Assembly (NCBI GenBank): GCA_025057175.1
Contig: JANWYE010000009.1
Span: forward strand, 1-38,905
Origin: Chloroflexus sp.
GTDB taxonomy: Bacteria > Chloroflexota > Chloroflexia > Chloroflexales > Chloroflexaceae
Reading direction: 5' to 3'
Length of the DNA stretch: 38,905 bases
Positions 26,467 to 35,438 of this stretch are shown here, one piece after another (within the stretch, counting starts at the first letter, position 1; each line of letters starts with the position of its first letter). The notes below the pieces were generated by a model. It did no database searches, was not told where the DNA came from, and was given only the letters and a program-made list of their open reading frames with translations. The translations under genes and the position numbers were made by a program.

Positions 26467-26895
26467 CTACCGCTGCGCATCGAGGTAGTCTTGCAAGATG
26501 ATCGACGCCGCCACCTGATCGATCTGCTCTTTGATCTTGGCCGGTTTGAGACCGAGGTTGCGCAACATCTGCTCAGCAGCGACACTGGTCAACCGTTCAT
26601 CAAACAGCACAACCGGACAAGCCAGCGTTGCCGCCAACGCATCGGCGAAGCGTTGCACGGCAAGGGCTTGCGGGCCATGCTCGCCGCGCATCGTTAGTGG
26701 CAACCCCACCACCACCCGGGTTACACCCCGCTCGGCGACCAAGCGGGCAATCTGGGCAATTGCCCGTTCGAGCGGATGAGCCGCGATAGTAGTGAGCGGC
26801 GCAGCGATGCGCGCGCTGGCGTCACTGATGGCCACGCCGATACGCCGTTCGCCGACATCAAGCCCTAGAATGGTCTGCTCGTTGATTGTATTCAC
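26467..26895 (-). CDS. ruvX: RuvX/YqgF-type Holliday junction resolvase-like nuclease
   Basis: A 142-aa RNase H-fold protein. Conserved stretches are ILGLDVGERRIGVAISD (first catalytic Asp), VVVGLPLTMRGEHGPQA, VVLFDERLTSVAAEQML (catalytic Glu) and the final acidic motif IDQVAASIILQDYL. Family members process 16S rRNA 5' ends and/or act on Holliday junctions. The length is normal. The start is GTG at 26895 without a strong ribosome binding site. It follows the baseplate-J-like gene and alaS in the same direction. alaS and ruvX are neighbours in many bacteria, which supports the call. Confidence 0.93.
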   Translation of the reverse strand: MNTINEQTILGLDVGERRIGVAISDASARIAAPLTTIAAHPLERAIAQIARLVAERGVTRVVVGLPLTMRGEHGPQALAVQRFADALAATLACPVVLFDERLTSVAAEQMLRNLGLKPAKIKEQIDQVAASIILQDYLDAQR

Positions 26896-26968
26896 GTCTA
26901 CCGGATATAGTCACATTGCGGAGGGCGCAGAAGAGGATCGCAACTTCACCTCTTCCGGCGTGCCCTCC

Positions 26969-28999
26969 TCACTCATTGCGAATCCGGAGCTGCCAGCTCC
27001 AACTGGGGAAGCGGTCAACATCTGGCGGCAGTTCAAAGCCGGCTAACCTTCCGCTCGCTACCAGAGCTTGCAACCCGGCTTCGGCTTCGGCGCGAGTGCG
27101 GCCTAACACCGCATTTTGGATCGCGGCCCGCGTTGCCGGATCAAGCTCGTTGCCGCAGGCCGGGTCTGGCCCCACTGCGCCATTGACCCGCAACGTCGCG
27201 CCATCCCAGCGCCAGCCGTTTATCACCGCAGCGCGACAATCACCCGGGCGCAACTGGCCGTTTTGGATCAGTTGGGTATTGAATGCGTCAGCCAACTGGC
27301 GTTGGAAGCTTGCCGAGTCGCCGCTGATAGCCAGCCCGCTATAGTTTGACTGGACGGTCAGGGTAAAGAAGCGATTATCTTTAGGCAGTGAGGTGCCTAC
27401 CGGCGGATCAACGATCATCTCAAAGCCGGCCAGTTGCTCAAGCTCGGCCCGGCTCGGCGAGACAGTAGTCGGCTCGAGGCGGAGATTGCGGGCCAACGCC
27501 AACCCATCGAGCTGCCGGCGCGCCTCTTGATCGAGATTGGTGAGCGCCTCGGCCAAATAGCGGCGCACATCACTCTCTTTAATCACGAAAACCTCTTCGT
27601 CGGTTCCGCCGCCGATCGCCTCATGCACAGCCGTCAGCACGCCGCTGGTGAGGTTAATCGTTGGCCCGCCGGGAATACGCAGTTCACGGATGCTGTTGGC
27701 TGGAATATTGGACGCGCTGCCGGGTGAGCGAGCAATAATCCGCACCTGCGCTTCGCCAAGCGTAGTGACAATCTGATTGCCAAGATTAGTCGTCACCGCG
27801 CCGGGAACCGTCGCATCGGCCTCGCTGATGAAGGGAATGGGTTGATTGTTCGGCCCAAAGGCGACAAACTCGCTGCCTGCCGGAATAGTGATCGGTTGCG
27901 TATTCAGATTGCGCAAAATGATCGTGCCCTGCGCGCTGCTGACCGGCGTCATTACGCCTTCCGTCACTTCGCCACGCATGCTGATCGCGACGGTCGTGCC
28001 AATCGGCTCGGCGGCAACCGCGCTATTGCCGGCAGGCGATGTCACTGGCACCATTGGCAGGGCCAAGCCGGTGATTGGCGTGGTTTCGCGTGCCGGCAAA
28101 CGCACCACGATGGTTACACTGCGCGTCACCACCAGCAAGACGCCAAACAACGCGATCATCACTATCAGCGCGACCAGTAGTATTTGGGCGAGGCGTGATG
28201 TCCGGCGAGTGGCGGGCTGGGGGGCGCTGCGTGGTGTGGTGGCTGGTGGCGGCGCAACTGCCGGTTCGCGCCGGGGCGATGCCGGCGCGCGTTGGGCGCG
28301 ATCGGCTGCGCTCCGCTGTCCAATCTGGCTGGCGCGCGCCACTTCGTCATCTGAGAGTTGAATGTCTTCGGGGCGCACCCGTGGTGGTTGGCGTACCGCC
28401 TCGCGCGCCGGCGGGATGGGCGGTGGCGGCGCGCCGGTGCGCTCTTGCTCAAAGGCGGCGGCCAAATCGTCGAGCGCGTCGAAGAACTCCAGATCATCGT
28501 CACCCATCGCCTGCGACGGCGGTACGGCAGCGCCACTGGTGGTTTGGGGAATTGGCTGCGTCACCGGCGCTGCTATCGGGCGAGTTTCCGCTGGGGCCGG
28601 TTTAGCCGGTTCAAACAAATCACCAACCTTGCCGGCAGCAGCCAACTCATCGAGCGCAGCCAAAAACTCCAAATCTTCAGCCGGCAGGTCTTCACCGGCA
28701 GGCGGTGGAGATGGCGCGGGCGCTTGCACGTGCGCGCCGGTGACTTCAATCGTAGTCAAGCGGCTCTGGCGGGCAGCTTTAAGGATGGCCGGGTCAGAAC
28801 TGATAATGGTCAGGGCAATGCCGGCGGCGGCAGCTAATTCACGCAACGTATCGGTGCTGGCGACACGCTGGAGGAACGTCGCACCTTCGGGGGCCAAAAT
28901 CTGGACATTGGCGGCATGCGTTGCCCGCACCCGCGCCATCAGCGACTCGGTGGTGTCATCGGGTAGCGCAAGGACAAGCGCTGTCTCGTCGGTGATCAT
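26969..28999 (-). CDS. Baseplate J/gp47-like membrane protein
   Basis: A 676-aa protein. The N-terminal region (1-115, ETALVLALPDDTTESLMARVRATHAANVQIL, then a segment on IIS.D..ILKAARQSRL) looks like a small alpha/beta domain. A low-complexity Pro/Ala-rich, acidic linker follows, including two similar short motifs (DLEFLAALDELAAA and DLEFFDALDDLAAA). One membrane helix (LAQILLVALIVMIALFGVLLVV) lies at about 275-297. The C-terminal region carries beta-rich stretches (GTIILRNLNTQPITIPAGSEFVAFG, RIIARSPGSASNIPANSIREL) of the kind annotated as baseplate J/gp47 in Chloroflexota. There are no other phage genes, so a tail-assembly role is unlikely; it is probably an envelope protein. Function unknown. 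Confidence 0.78.
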   Translation of the reverse strand: MITDETALVLALPDDTTESLMARVRATHAANVQILAPEGATFLQRVASTDTLRELAAAAGIALTIISSDPAILKAARQSRLTTIEVTGAHVQAPAPSPPPAGEDLPAEDLEFLAALDELAAAGKVGDLFEPAKPAPAETRPIAAPVTQPIPQTTSGAAVPPSQAMGDDDLEFFDALDDLAAAFEQERTGAPPPPIPPAREAVRQPPRVRPEDIQLSDDEVARASQIGQRSAADRAQRAPASPRREPAVAPPPATTPRSAPQPATRRTSRLAQILLVALIVMIALFGVLLVVTRSVTIVVRLPARETTPITGLALPMVPVTSPAGNSAVAAEPIGTTVAISMRGEVTEGVMTPVSSAQGTIILRNLNTQPITIPAGSEFVAFGPNNQPIPFISEADATVPGAVTTNLGNQIVTTLGEAQVRIIARSPGSASNIPANSIRELRIPGGPTINLTSGVLTAVHEAIGGGTDEEVFVIKESDVRRYLAEALTNLDQEARRQLDGLALARNLRLEPTTVSPSRAELEQLAGFEMIVDPPVGTSLPKDNRFFTLTVQSNYSGLAISGDSASFQRQLADAFNTQLIQNGQLRPGDCRAAVINGWRWDGATLRVNGAVGPDPACGNELDPATRAAIQNAVLGRTRAEAEAGLQALVASGRLAGFELPPDVDRFPSWSWQLRIRNE

Positions 29000-29015
29000 A
29001 GCCCCTCATCCCCAG

Positions 29016-29043
29016 CCCCTTTCCCTGCGCGCAGGGAAAGGGG
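29016..29043. repeat. Perfect 28-bp palindrome
   Basis: Two 14-base arms (CCCCTTTCCCTGCG and its exact complement) meet without a loop, 17 bases upstream of the baseplate-J-like start codon. It may be part of a dispersed repeat family rich in CCCCTTTCCC, or a post-alaS hairpin affecting translation of the next gene. Confidence 0.6.
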
Positions 29044-29154
29044 CGCTGTGGCAACGCGCGAAGGTTGTTTTGTCGCGTACAGATAATGCATTACGGCAAT
29101 GTAAGTCTACCACGCTCGATGGGTGGTGAACAAGCACGATAATACAGATGCTCG

Positions 29155-29175
29155 TGCGGCAGCTTCGCTGCCGCA
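29155..29175 (-). terminator. Hairpin downstream of alaS
   Basis: TGCGGCAGC and GCTGCCGCA form a perfect 9-bp stem around a 3-base loop, 30 bases after the alaS stop on the minus strand. A second stem (GCACGA/TCGTGC) extends it. No T-tract is seen, so termination may be partial. Confidence 0.45.
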
Positions 29176-29204
29176 GTCCAGAAGCTATGCGAGCGGTGTT
29201 TGAT

Positions 29205-31889
29205 TTACCCAGCCTGTTCGGCCAACACCCCAGCCGCTGCGTTAATTGCCGCCGCCAATTGATCGGGGTTGCGCCCGCCGGCTTGGGCCACTTCCGGTTT
29301 GCCGCCGCCGCCGCCGCCGACAATCGCAGCCAGCGGCTTGACCAGTTGCACCGCGTGCAGGCCGCGCCGGACAAGATCAGCAGTCACCATCGCCAGCAAT
29401 TGCGGCTTGCCATTGATCTGCGCACCCAGCACAATCACCGCGCTGCCCAGCTTATCGCGCAAGTACTCTCCCATCTCGCGCAGCCGCTCGACCGAATCGG
29501 CCTCGACCTCGGCGGCCAGCAACGGCACGCCGGCAATCGTCTGCACTCGATGCAATAGCGTATCGAGCTGTTCGCGGGCCAGCTTGCTGCGCAGCGCCTC
29601 TAGCTCTTGGCGGCGTTGCCGGTTTTCGGCTAGCAGCGCCTCGATCCGCTCGGCCAACTGAGAGGGTTGGGTGTTGATTCGCGCCGCCAAGTCGCGCAAC
29701 GCCTGCGCCTGCTCTTCCACCCACTGCTCGGCTCCGCGCCCGGTCAGTGCCTCAACGCGGCGGATGCCGCTGCCGATGCTGCCCTCGCTGATGATGCGCA
29801 CAAAACCGATCTCGCCGGTGCGATTGACGTGGGTGCCGCCGCACAACTCAAGGCTATCGCGCGAAGCGTACTCGCCATTATCAAACCCATTGCCGCGCTC
29901 GATCGTCACCATCCGCACAGTATCGCCGTACTTCTCGCCAAACAGCGCGATTGCGCCGCGGGCCATCGCGTCCTGATAACCGGTAATCTCCCAGCGCACG
30001 ACGGCATCGGCCCGCACCCACGCATTCAGCCGTCGCTCGACCTCGCGCAACTCGTCGGGATCAACCGGCTTGGTGTGGGTAAAGTCGAAGCGCAGGCGAT
30101 CGGGGGCCACCAACGAACCGGCTTGGGCCGCGTGCTCGCCGAGCACATCGCGCAGCGCGCGCTGCAGCATGTGAGTTGCGGTGTGGTTGCGCTGAATATC
30201 GGCCCGCCGCACGGCGTCTACCGTCGCCTGCACCTGATCGCCAACGCTGATCGTACCGTCAACTACCCGGCCATAGTGAACAATCAAACCGGGCAACGGG
30301 CGGCGGGTATCTTCGACCCGCACCGAACCTTCCGGCCCGACAAGCAAACCAGTATCGCCAACTTGGCCGCCGCTTTCGGCGTAGAACGGCGTGGTATCGA
30401 GCACAATCTGCACCTGCCGTCCGGCGCTCGCGCTATTCAACGCATCGCCATCGGCCAGCATCCCGATCACGGTCGCCCGGTCGCTGAGGCGTTCATAGCC
30501 GGTAAAGTGGGAATTGGGCAAATCCAACTCAGCCCACAGATCGGCCTCACCGCCGCGCTTACTCGCCGCTGCCGCACGCGAACGGGCGCGCTGCTCGGCC
30601 ATCGCCGCCTCGTAACCGGCTTCATCGACTGCCAACCCCTGCTCGGCAGCGATCTTTTGGGTCAGGTCGAGCGGGAACCCGTAAGTGTCTTTCAACACAA
30701 AGGCATCATTGCCGGGAATCACCGTCTCGCCACGGGCGCGCACCTGCTCAATCACCGCATTGAGACGGGTAATGCCGCCGCTGAGTGTGCGCAAGAACTG
30801 GCGCTCCTCCTGATCGGCGGCGCTAAGGATAAACTCGCGCCGCTTAATCAATTCGGGGTAAGCGTTGCCCATCTGCTCGATCACCGCTGTGATCACCTCG
30901 GCGAGGAAGGGGCGCTCGAAGCCGATGGTGCGGCCTTGGTACGCAGCGCGGCGCAAAATCCGGCGCAGCACGTAAGCCCGCCCTAAATTGCCCGGCAACA
31001 CGCCATCGGCAATCAAAAACGCAATCGCGCGCGCGTGATCGGCAATCGCGCGATAGGCGCTACGATGGGCATGATAATGAGCTTCGTCGCTGCCACGCGC
31101 GCTGATAATGCGATTGATAATCGCCACAAACAGGTCGGTCTCATACGTGCTATGCACCCCCTGCATCACCATCGCCATCCGCTCGAGGCCCATGCCGGTA
31201 TCGACCGACGGACGTGGCAGCGGCTGCATCGTGGCGCGGTCATACTGCATAAACACGTTATTCCAAATCTCGACATAGTTGGGGTCGTCGGAATTAACCC
31301 CCTCGGCGCGCATCTGGCTAAGGTCATCGCCGATATACATCGTAATTTCCGAGCAGGGGCCGCAGGGGCCGGTATCGCCCATCACCCAGAAATTATCTTT
31401 GCGGCCAAAGCGCAACACCCGCGACGGATCGGCGCCCTGCGCAATCCACAGTTCAGCGGCTTCATCATCAGCCGGCACCTCATCATCGCCGGCGAAAACG
31501 GTAAACCACAGCCGCTCGACCGGCAACTGGAACTCCTCGGTCAGCAACTTCCACGCCAGCCGGATCGCCTCAGCCTTGAAATAGTCACCGAAAGAAAAGT
31601 TGCCTAACATCTCAAAAAAGGTGTGGTGGCGCGGCGAGGGGCCAACCTCTTCGAGGTCGTTATGCTTACCGCTCACGCGCAGACACTTCTGCGCAGTCAC
31701 GGCGCGGGTGTAGGGACGCTGCTCGCGGCCCAAAAAGACATCTTTAAACTGCACCATGCCCGAGTTGGCGAACAGCAGCGTCGGATCATCAGCGACGACT
31801 AGCGACGAGCTGGGCACGTGAGTATGGCCATGGCGAATGAAGAACGAGATAAACGTTTCGCGAATTTGGGCGGCGGTTAGTTTTTGCAT
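29205..31889 (-). CDS. alaS: Alanyl-tRNA synthetase
   Basis: An 894-aa class II synthetase charging tRNA-Ala, of full family length. The catalytic core shows the RHGHTHVPSSSLVV start, LLFANSGMVQFKDVF (motif 1 region), motif 2 around PSPRHHTFFEMLGNFSFGDYFK and GLERMAMVMQG (motif 3). The editing domain has the metal-binding NHTATHML and the LCGGTHVNRTGEIG motif. The C-terminal DHHA1 domain ends with GGGGGGKPEVAQAGGR. The start is the ATG at 31889. A long leader (about 150 bases) with several stems separates it from a good promoter. It heads a minus-strand group with the baseplate-J-like gene and ruvX. Confidence 0.98.
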   Translation of the reverse strand: MQKLTAAQIRETFISFFIRHGHTHVPSSSLVVADDPTLLFANSGMVQFKDVFLGREQRPYTRAVTAQKCLRVSGKHNDLEEVGPSPRHHTFFEMLGNFSFGDYFKAEAIRLAWKLLTEEFQLPVERLWFTVFAGDDEVPADDEAAELWIAQGADPSRVLRFGRKDNFWVMGDTGPCGPCSEITMYIGDDLSQMRAEGVNSDDPNYVEIWNNVFMQYDRATMQPLPRPSVDTGMGLERMAMVMQGVHSTYETDLFVAIINRIISARGSDEAHYHAHRSAYRAIADHARAIAFLIADGVLPGNLGRAYVLRRILRRAAYQGRTIGFERPFLAEVITAVIEQMGNAYPELIKRREFILSAADQEERQFLRTLSGGITRLNAVIEQVRARGETVIPGNDAFVLKDTYGFPLDLTQKIAAEQGLAVDEAGYEAAMAEQRARSRAAAASKRGGEADLWAELDLPNSHFTGYERLSDRATVIGMLADGDALNSASAGRQVQIVLDTTPFYAESGGQVGDTGLLVGPEGSVRVEDTRRPLPGLIVHYGRVVDGTISVGDQVQATVDAVRRADIQRNHTATHMLQRALRDVLGEHAAQAGSLVAPDRLRFDFTHTKPVDPDELREVERRLNAWVRADAVVRWEITGYQDAMARGAIALFGEKYGDTVRMVTIERGNGFDNGEYASRDSLELCGGTHVNRTGEIGFVRIISEGSIGSGIRRVEALTGRGAEQWVEEQAQALRDLAARINTQPSQLAERIEALLAENRQRRQELEALRSKLAREQLDTLLHRVQTIAGVPLLAAEVEADSVERLREMGEYLRDKLGSAVIVLGAQINGKPQLLAMVTADLVRRGLHAVQLVKPLAAIVGGGGGGKPEVAQAGGRNPDQLAAAINAAAGVLAEQAG

Positions 31890-32038
31890 ACGAATCGAGC
31901 CTGCAATTCAAGAAATGATAATAGTCAAGGGGGCAGCCTAAGCATCGCAGCGCTGTGCCCGGATAACTGCGCTGGCGTCTCCCTCATAAGCGTCTTTTTC
32001 GCTCCGAAGTGGCGATGTAACGCCAAAAAACGTTTCCT
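31890..32038 (-). other. Structured 5' leader of alaS
   Basis: On the minus strand the ~150-base leader holds GGCG-TTACAT-CGCC, CAGCGC...GCGCTG, AGCG...CGCT and a longer-range TGGCGT...ACGCCA pairing. It does not contain a T-box antiterminator sequence that I can recognise. It may be a regulatory leader of an unrecognised type, or ordinary GC-rich DNA that happens to fold. Confidence 0.35.
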
Positions 32039-32044
32039 CGCGTT

Positions 32045-32074
32045 ATTGTAGACGATGGTAGCGCCGACCGTCAA
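32045..32074 (-). promoter_or_regulatory. alaS promoter
   Basis: Read on the minus strand: TTGACG (32074-32069), an 18-bp spacer and TACAAT (32050-32045). The predicted start is near 32038. It is divergent from the acyl-CoA dehydrogenase promoter, with 33 bases between the two -35 elements. Confidence 0.65.
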
Positions 32075-32107
32075 CCGGATTGACCCAGCAACCTGACAAC
32101 ATTGTCA

Positions 32108-32136
32108 TTGACACTTCCGCCACCGTATGCTACACT
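32108..32136 (+). promoter_or_regulatory. Promoter of the acyl-CoA dehydrogenase gene
   Basis: TTGACA (32108-32113), a 17-bp spacer and TACACT (32131-32136), with TGC directly before the -10. The predicted start is near 32143, giving a leader of about 87 bases. Confidence 0.75.
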
Positions 32137-32229
32137 GTTCTTGACGCATCGCGTCATTCTTTTCCCTGATGAAAGCCATATCCGGCAACGATGAGGTTGC
32201 CATTGCTCAATGCTGAACAGGAGGCATCT

Positions 32230-33558
32230 ATGGCGCTCGTCTCTCTTCCGGCTAGCCTCACCCGCATCATGCAGCAGGTGAATGTTCCATTTGTTGACAC
32301 CTTTCGCGCCTTGCGTGGCATCACACCACAAGAAATTGGCCTGCTGCTGAAAAGCATTGCCGCCAAACGGCGGCCCAAGCGCGTGCCGCCGGTAAATAGC
32401 GATTTCTTCGATATTCTGGCCGAACTTTCGCCCGAAGAGCGAGCAGTTCAGCAAAAGATACGCGCCTACATGGAAGAGAAGATCCGCCCGCTGGCCAACA
32501 GCTACTGGGAGCGGGGCGAATTTCCGCACGAGATTGTGCCTAGCTTTGCCCGCCTGATCGGCGAGACTTTCGGTGCTCGGCCTTACGCCATCGACGCCCT
32601 CGGCCCGGTGCTGACCGGCGTAGCCTGTATGGAGTTAGCGCGGGTCGATCCTTCGATCTACACCTTCTTCGGCGTGCATTGGGGCTTGTGCATGGGATCA
32701 ATTGATCTCTTTGGCTCAGCCGAACAGAAGCAGCGCTGGCTGCCGCCGATGCAACGTTTCGAACTGATCGGCTCGTGGGCGCTGACCGAACCCGACGTCG
32801 GCTCGGCTACTGCTGCCGGCCTGACCACTACCGCGCGCTACGAGCGCGGCTATTGGGTGCTCAACGGGGCTAAGAAGTGGAGCGGCAACGCCCCCATCGC
32901 CGATCTCAACATTATCTGGGCGCGCGACGTATCTCATAACCAAGTGCAGGGCTTTATCGTCGAACGCAACACGCCCGGTTACGAGGTTGAGCGGCTAGAG
33001 GGCAAGATCGCGTTGCGCACGGTGCAAAACGCCAACATCCGCCTCGTAAACTGCCGCGTGCCAGAAGCCAACCGGTTGCCCAACGTAGGCGGTTTCCGCG
33101 GTGTTGCCCGCCAACTGGCCATCACCCGCGCGGCGGTAGCTTGGGCCATGACCGGCGTGGCCATGGGCGCTTACGAAAAGGCGCTGGAGTATGCCCAGCA
33201 GCGCATCCAATTCGGACGCCCAATCGGCGGTTTCCAGTTGGTGCAGAATAGTTTGGTGCAGATGCTGGCCAACGTCACTGCCATGCAGACCATGTGTTTG
33301 CGAATGAGCCAACTGGCTGCCCGCAACGGTAAAGTCAGCCACGAGCACGCCTCACTGGCTAAGGTCTTCTGCGGCGAGAAGATGCGCGAGACGGTGGCGC
33401 TGGCCCGCGCCGTGTTTGGCGGCAATGGCATCCTGCTCGAGCACGACGTTGCCCGCTACTTCGCCGACGCCGAGGCGCTCTATTCCTACGAAGGCACTCA
33501 CGAGATGAACACGTTGATCGTTGGGCGGGCCATTACCGGCATGTCGGCGTTTGTGTGA
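32230..33558 (+). CDS. Acyl-CoA dehydrogenase, glutaryl-CoA dehydrogenase-like
   Basis: A 442-aa FAD-dependent dehydrogenase. The central part shows [21 protein letters not shown] and [19 protein letters not shown] (flavin and substrate loops). The C-terminus has [11 protein letters not shown] and the catalytic Glu421 in [18 protein letters not shown], which closely follows the YEGTHDIHALILGRAITG pattern of glutaryl-CoA dehydrogenases. It therefore probably acts on glutaryl-CoA or a similar acyl-CoA in the cytoplasm, passing electrons to ETF. There is an N-terminal extension of about 60 residues. The track start at 32191 was moved to the ATG at 32230, preceded by AGGAGG. A strong promoter and a 3' hairpin make it a single-gene unit. 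Confidence 0.9.
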   Translation: MALVSLPASLTRIMQQVNVPFVDTFRALRGITPQEIGLLLKSIAAKRRPKRVPPVNSDFFDILAELSPEERAVQQKIRAYMEEKIRPLANSYWERGEFPHEIVPSFARLIGETFGARPYAIDALGPVLTGVACMELARVDPSIYTFFGVHWGLCMGSIDLFGSAEQKQRWLPPMQRFELIGSWALTEPDVGSATAAGLTTTARYERGYWVLNGAKKWSGNAPIADLNIIWARDVSHNQVQGFIVERNTPGYEVERLEGKIALRTVQNANIRLVNCRVPEANRLPNVGGFRGVARQLAITRAAVAWAMTGVAMGAYEKALEYAQQRIQFGRPIGGFQLVQNSLVQMLANVTAMQTMCLRMSQLAARNGKVSHEHASLAKVFCGEKMRETVALARAVFGGNGILLEHDVARYFADAEALYSYEGTHEMNTLIVGRAITGMSAFV

Positions 33559-33606
33559 ATGGTTTGCCTCGTACCCCAGCCATGCTTCCGCGCGCTATCG
33601 GAGCAG

Positions 33607-33629
33607 AGCCGGCCCGCCGGGCCGGCTTT
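33607..33629 (+). terminator. Terminator of the acyl-CoA dehydrogenase gene
   Basis: AGCCGGCCC-GCC-GGGCCGGCT is a perfect 9-bp GC-rich stem with a 3-base loop, ending in TTT, about 50 bases after the stop. Its 3' end lies four bases before the -35 of the next promoter. Confidence 0.7.
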
Positions 33630-33633
33630 GTGA

Positions 33634-33662
33634 TTGACAACCGCCCCGCGACCTGCTATATT
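33634..33662 (+). promoter_or_regulatory. Promoter of the nicotinate phosphoribosyltransferase gene
   Basis: TTGACA (33634-33639), a 17-bp spacer and TATATT (33657-33662), with TGC before the -10. This is among the best consensus promoters in the window. The expected start near 33669 falls inside the palindromic operator that follows. Confidence 0.85.
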
Positions 33663-33687
33663 AGTGTAGAAAATACACTATATAGTG
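33662..33687. promoter_or_regulatory. Overlapping palindromic operator at the pncB start site
   Basis: TAGTGTA-GAAAA-TACACTA (33662-33680) is a perfect 7-bp inverted repeat. It overlaps CACTATATAGTG (33676-33687), a perfect 12-bp palindrome. Together they present three TAGTG/CACTA arms from the -10 to the ribosome binding site, an arrangement expected for a repressor. An NAD-status regulator of the NrtR or NiaR kind is plausible from the gene's function, but the binder is not encoded nearby. Confidence 0.7.
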
Positions 33688-33695
33688 AGGCACCT

Positions 33696-35243
33696 ATGAA
33701 CGGCGCGCAGCTCCGCACCGCTACCGGCATACTTTTTACCGACCAGTATCAGTTGACGATGGCCCAGCTCTATTTTCGCATGGGCATCCACGAGCGTCCG
33801 GCTCAGTTTGATCATTTCTTCCGCCAACCGCCGAACTATGGTCTGCACTCGGCGGGTTACTGCATCGCTGCCGGGCTGGAATGGCTGCTCGATTGGATGG
33901 AGACGGCAGCGTTTGGGCCGGCTGAGCTTGAGGTATTGCGCAGCCAGCGCAACCGGGTGGGCAAACCCATCTTTGGCGAAGATTTCCTTGGCTATTTGCG
34001 TGATCATGGCCATTTTGGCGCGATCACGTTGTGGGCAGTGCCAGAGGGCCGGGTGGTGCATGCCCAAGCGCCGATGACGATTGTGCGCGGGCCGTTGTTG
34101 ATGGCCCAGATTCTCGAGACGGCGCTACTCAACCATCTCAATTATCAGACGCTGGTGGCGACGAAGGCTAGTCGCATCCGCGAGGCGAGCGGGGCGAGCA
34201 CAGTGCTTGAATTCGGCTTGCGTCGCGGGCAGGGCTTGGGCGCGAATGCCGGCACCCGCGCGGCGTTGATCGGTGGGGCCGATTTTACCTCGAATGTCGG
34301 TCTCGCCCATACGATCGGCCAGACGGCCAAGGGCACCCATGCCCACGCGATGGTGCAATCGTTTCTTGCGTTGGGGATGAGCGAACTCGACGCTTTCCGC
34401 GCCTATGCGGAGGTCTATCCCGACGATTGCTTGCTGCTGGTTGACACAATCGATACCTTGCACAGCGGGGTGCCGAATGCAATCCGGGTGTTTGAAGAAT
34501 TGCGCGCTAAGGGCCATAAGCCGGTCGGCGTGCGACTCGATTCAGGCGATCTAGCCTATCTAGCAATTCAGACGGCGCTGATGCTGGATCGGGCCGGCTT
34601 TTCCGATACAGTGATAGTGCTTTCAAATGATCTCGATGAACTAGTGATTTGGCAAATCCAGAGCCAGATCGCCCAAGAGGCGCGGCGCTACAATGCCGAC
34701 GCTGACGCAATTATTCGCCGGTTGGTGTACGGCGTTGGCACCCGGTTGGTAACGTCGCATGGTGAAGGGGCGCTAGGCGGGGTGTATAAGCTAGTGGCGC
34801 TGCACGATGGCAAGGAGTGGCAGCCAGCGATCAAGATCGCTGAGAGTGCCGCCAAGTTGACCAATCCCGGCCTGAAACGGGTGTGGCGATTGTACGACGA
34901 GCGGGGCAAGGCGACAGCAGACTTGATCGCGCTTGAGGATGAAGATCCGCCGAGCGAAGAGTGCATCCGGCTGCGCCATCCCAGCGATCATGCGCGCCAG
35001 CGCACGGTGCGCCGAGCCGAGCTGACCGGCATCGAGCCGTTGCTCGAGCCGGCGATGATTGAAGGGCGGCGGGTGTCCGAGCCGCTGCCGCTCGAACAGA
35101 TGCGCGCGCGCCGCCATGCCGATGTCGAACGGCTTGACCTCGGCGTGCGCCGGATTATGAACCCGCACATCTATCATGTCTCGCTGAGCCAGCGCCTGTG
35201 GGATCTGAAGCAAGAGCTGCTGGCGCGCTTGCAGTCCGGGTAG
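33696..35243 (+). CDS. pncB: Nicotinate phosphoribosyltransferase
   Basis: A 515-aa enzyme converting nicotinate and PRPP to nicotinate mononucleotide in the NAD salvage pathway. Conserved parts are [16 protein letters not shown] (15-30), [31 protein letters not shown] (168-180) and the catalytic His region [11 protein letters not shown] (His217 the likely phosphorylated residue). [29 protein letters not shown] and the glycine-rich [23 protein letters not shown] complete the type II PRTase fold. The length fits bacterial enzymes with the C-terminal extension. The track start at 33555 reads through the promoter; the real start is the ATG at 33696, with GAGG five bases upstream. Expression is probably repressed through the palindromes overlapping the start site. 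Confidence 0.95.
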   Translation: MNGAQLRTATGILFTDQYQLTMAQLYFRMGIHERPAQFDHFFRQPPNYGLHSAGYCIAAGLEWLLDWMETAAFGPAELEVLRSQRNRVGKPIFGEDFLGYLRDHGHFGAITLWAVPEGRVVHAQAPMTIVRGPLLMAQILETALLNHLNYQTLVATKASRIREASGASTVLEFGLRRGQGLGANAGTRAALIGGADFTSNVGLAHTIGQTAKGTHAHAMVQSFLALGMSELDAFRAYAEVYPDDCLLLVDTIDTLHSGVPNAIRVFEELRAKGHKPVGVRLDSGDLAYLAIQTALMLDRAGFSDTVIVLSNDLDELVIWQIQSQIAQEARRYNADADAIIRRLVYGVGTRLVTSHGEGALGGVYKLVALHDGKEWQPAIKIAESAAKLTNPGLKRVWRLYDERGKATADLIALEDEDPPSEECIRLRHPSDHARQRTVRRAELTGIEPLLEPAMIEGRRVSEPLPLEQMRARRHADVERLDLGVRRIMNPHIYHVSLSQRLWDLKQELLARLQSG

Positions 35244-35244
35244 G

Positions 35245-35400
35245 CGCAGAGGAAGCAGCGACGCAAAGGGGGTTTAACGCAAAGGCGCGAAGGTGCAAAG
35301 TGGAGATAAAGGGTGCTAGAGCGCGGCCGAGTGCCAACTAGCAATCTTAGCGTCTTTGCGTTTATGATCCTTCGCGTCTCTGCCCCCTTTGCGTCTTCGC
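35245..35400. repeat. Inverted-repeat element between pncB and rnpB
   Basis: GACGCAAAGGGGG (35260-35272) is exactly complementary to CCCCCTTTGCGTC (35383-35395). Inside it AACGCAAAG (35276-35284) pairs with CTTTGCGTT (35354-35362), and GCGAAGG pairs with CCTTCGC. The element is a ~155-bp near-palindrome, resembling a MITE-like or dispersed repeat unit, and may also end pncB transcription. No gene is visible in it. Confidence 0.7.
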
Positions 35401-35401
35401 A

Positions 35402-35429
35402 TTGAACCTCTTCACCGGTATGCTATACT
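35402..35429 (+). promoter_or_regulatory. rnpB promoter
   Basis: TTGAAC (35402-35407), a 16-bp spacer and TATACT (35424-35429), with TGC before the -10. The expected start near 35436 matches the start of the RNase P RNA P1 helix at 35439. Confidence 0.8.
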
Positions 35430-35438
35430 AGAATTGGC

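Noticed and set aside
26969-28999. Prophage or phage-tail-like injection system
   Set aside because: Only a single baseplate-J-like domain is present; there are no sheath, tube, spike or other phage genes around alaS and ruvX.
31890-32038. T-box riboswitch in front of alaS
   Set aside because: The minus-strand leader lacks the conserved T-box antiterminator sequence and any T-rich terminator.
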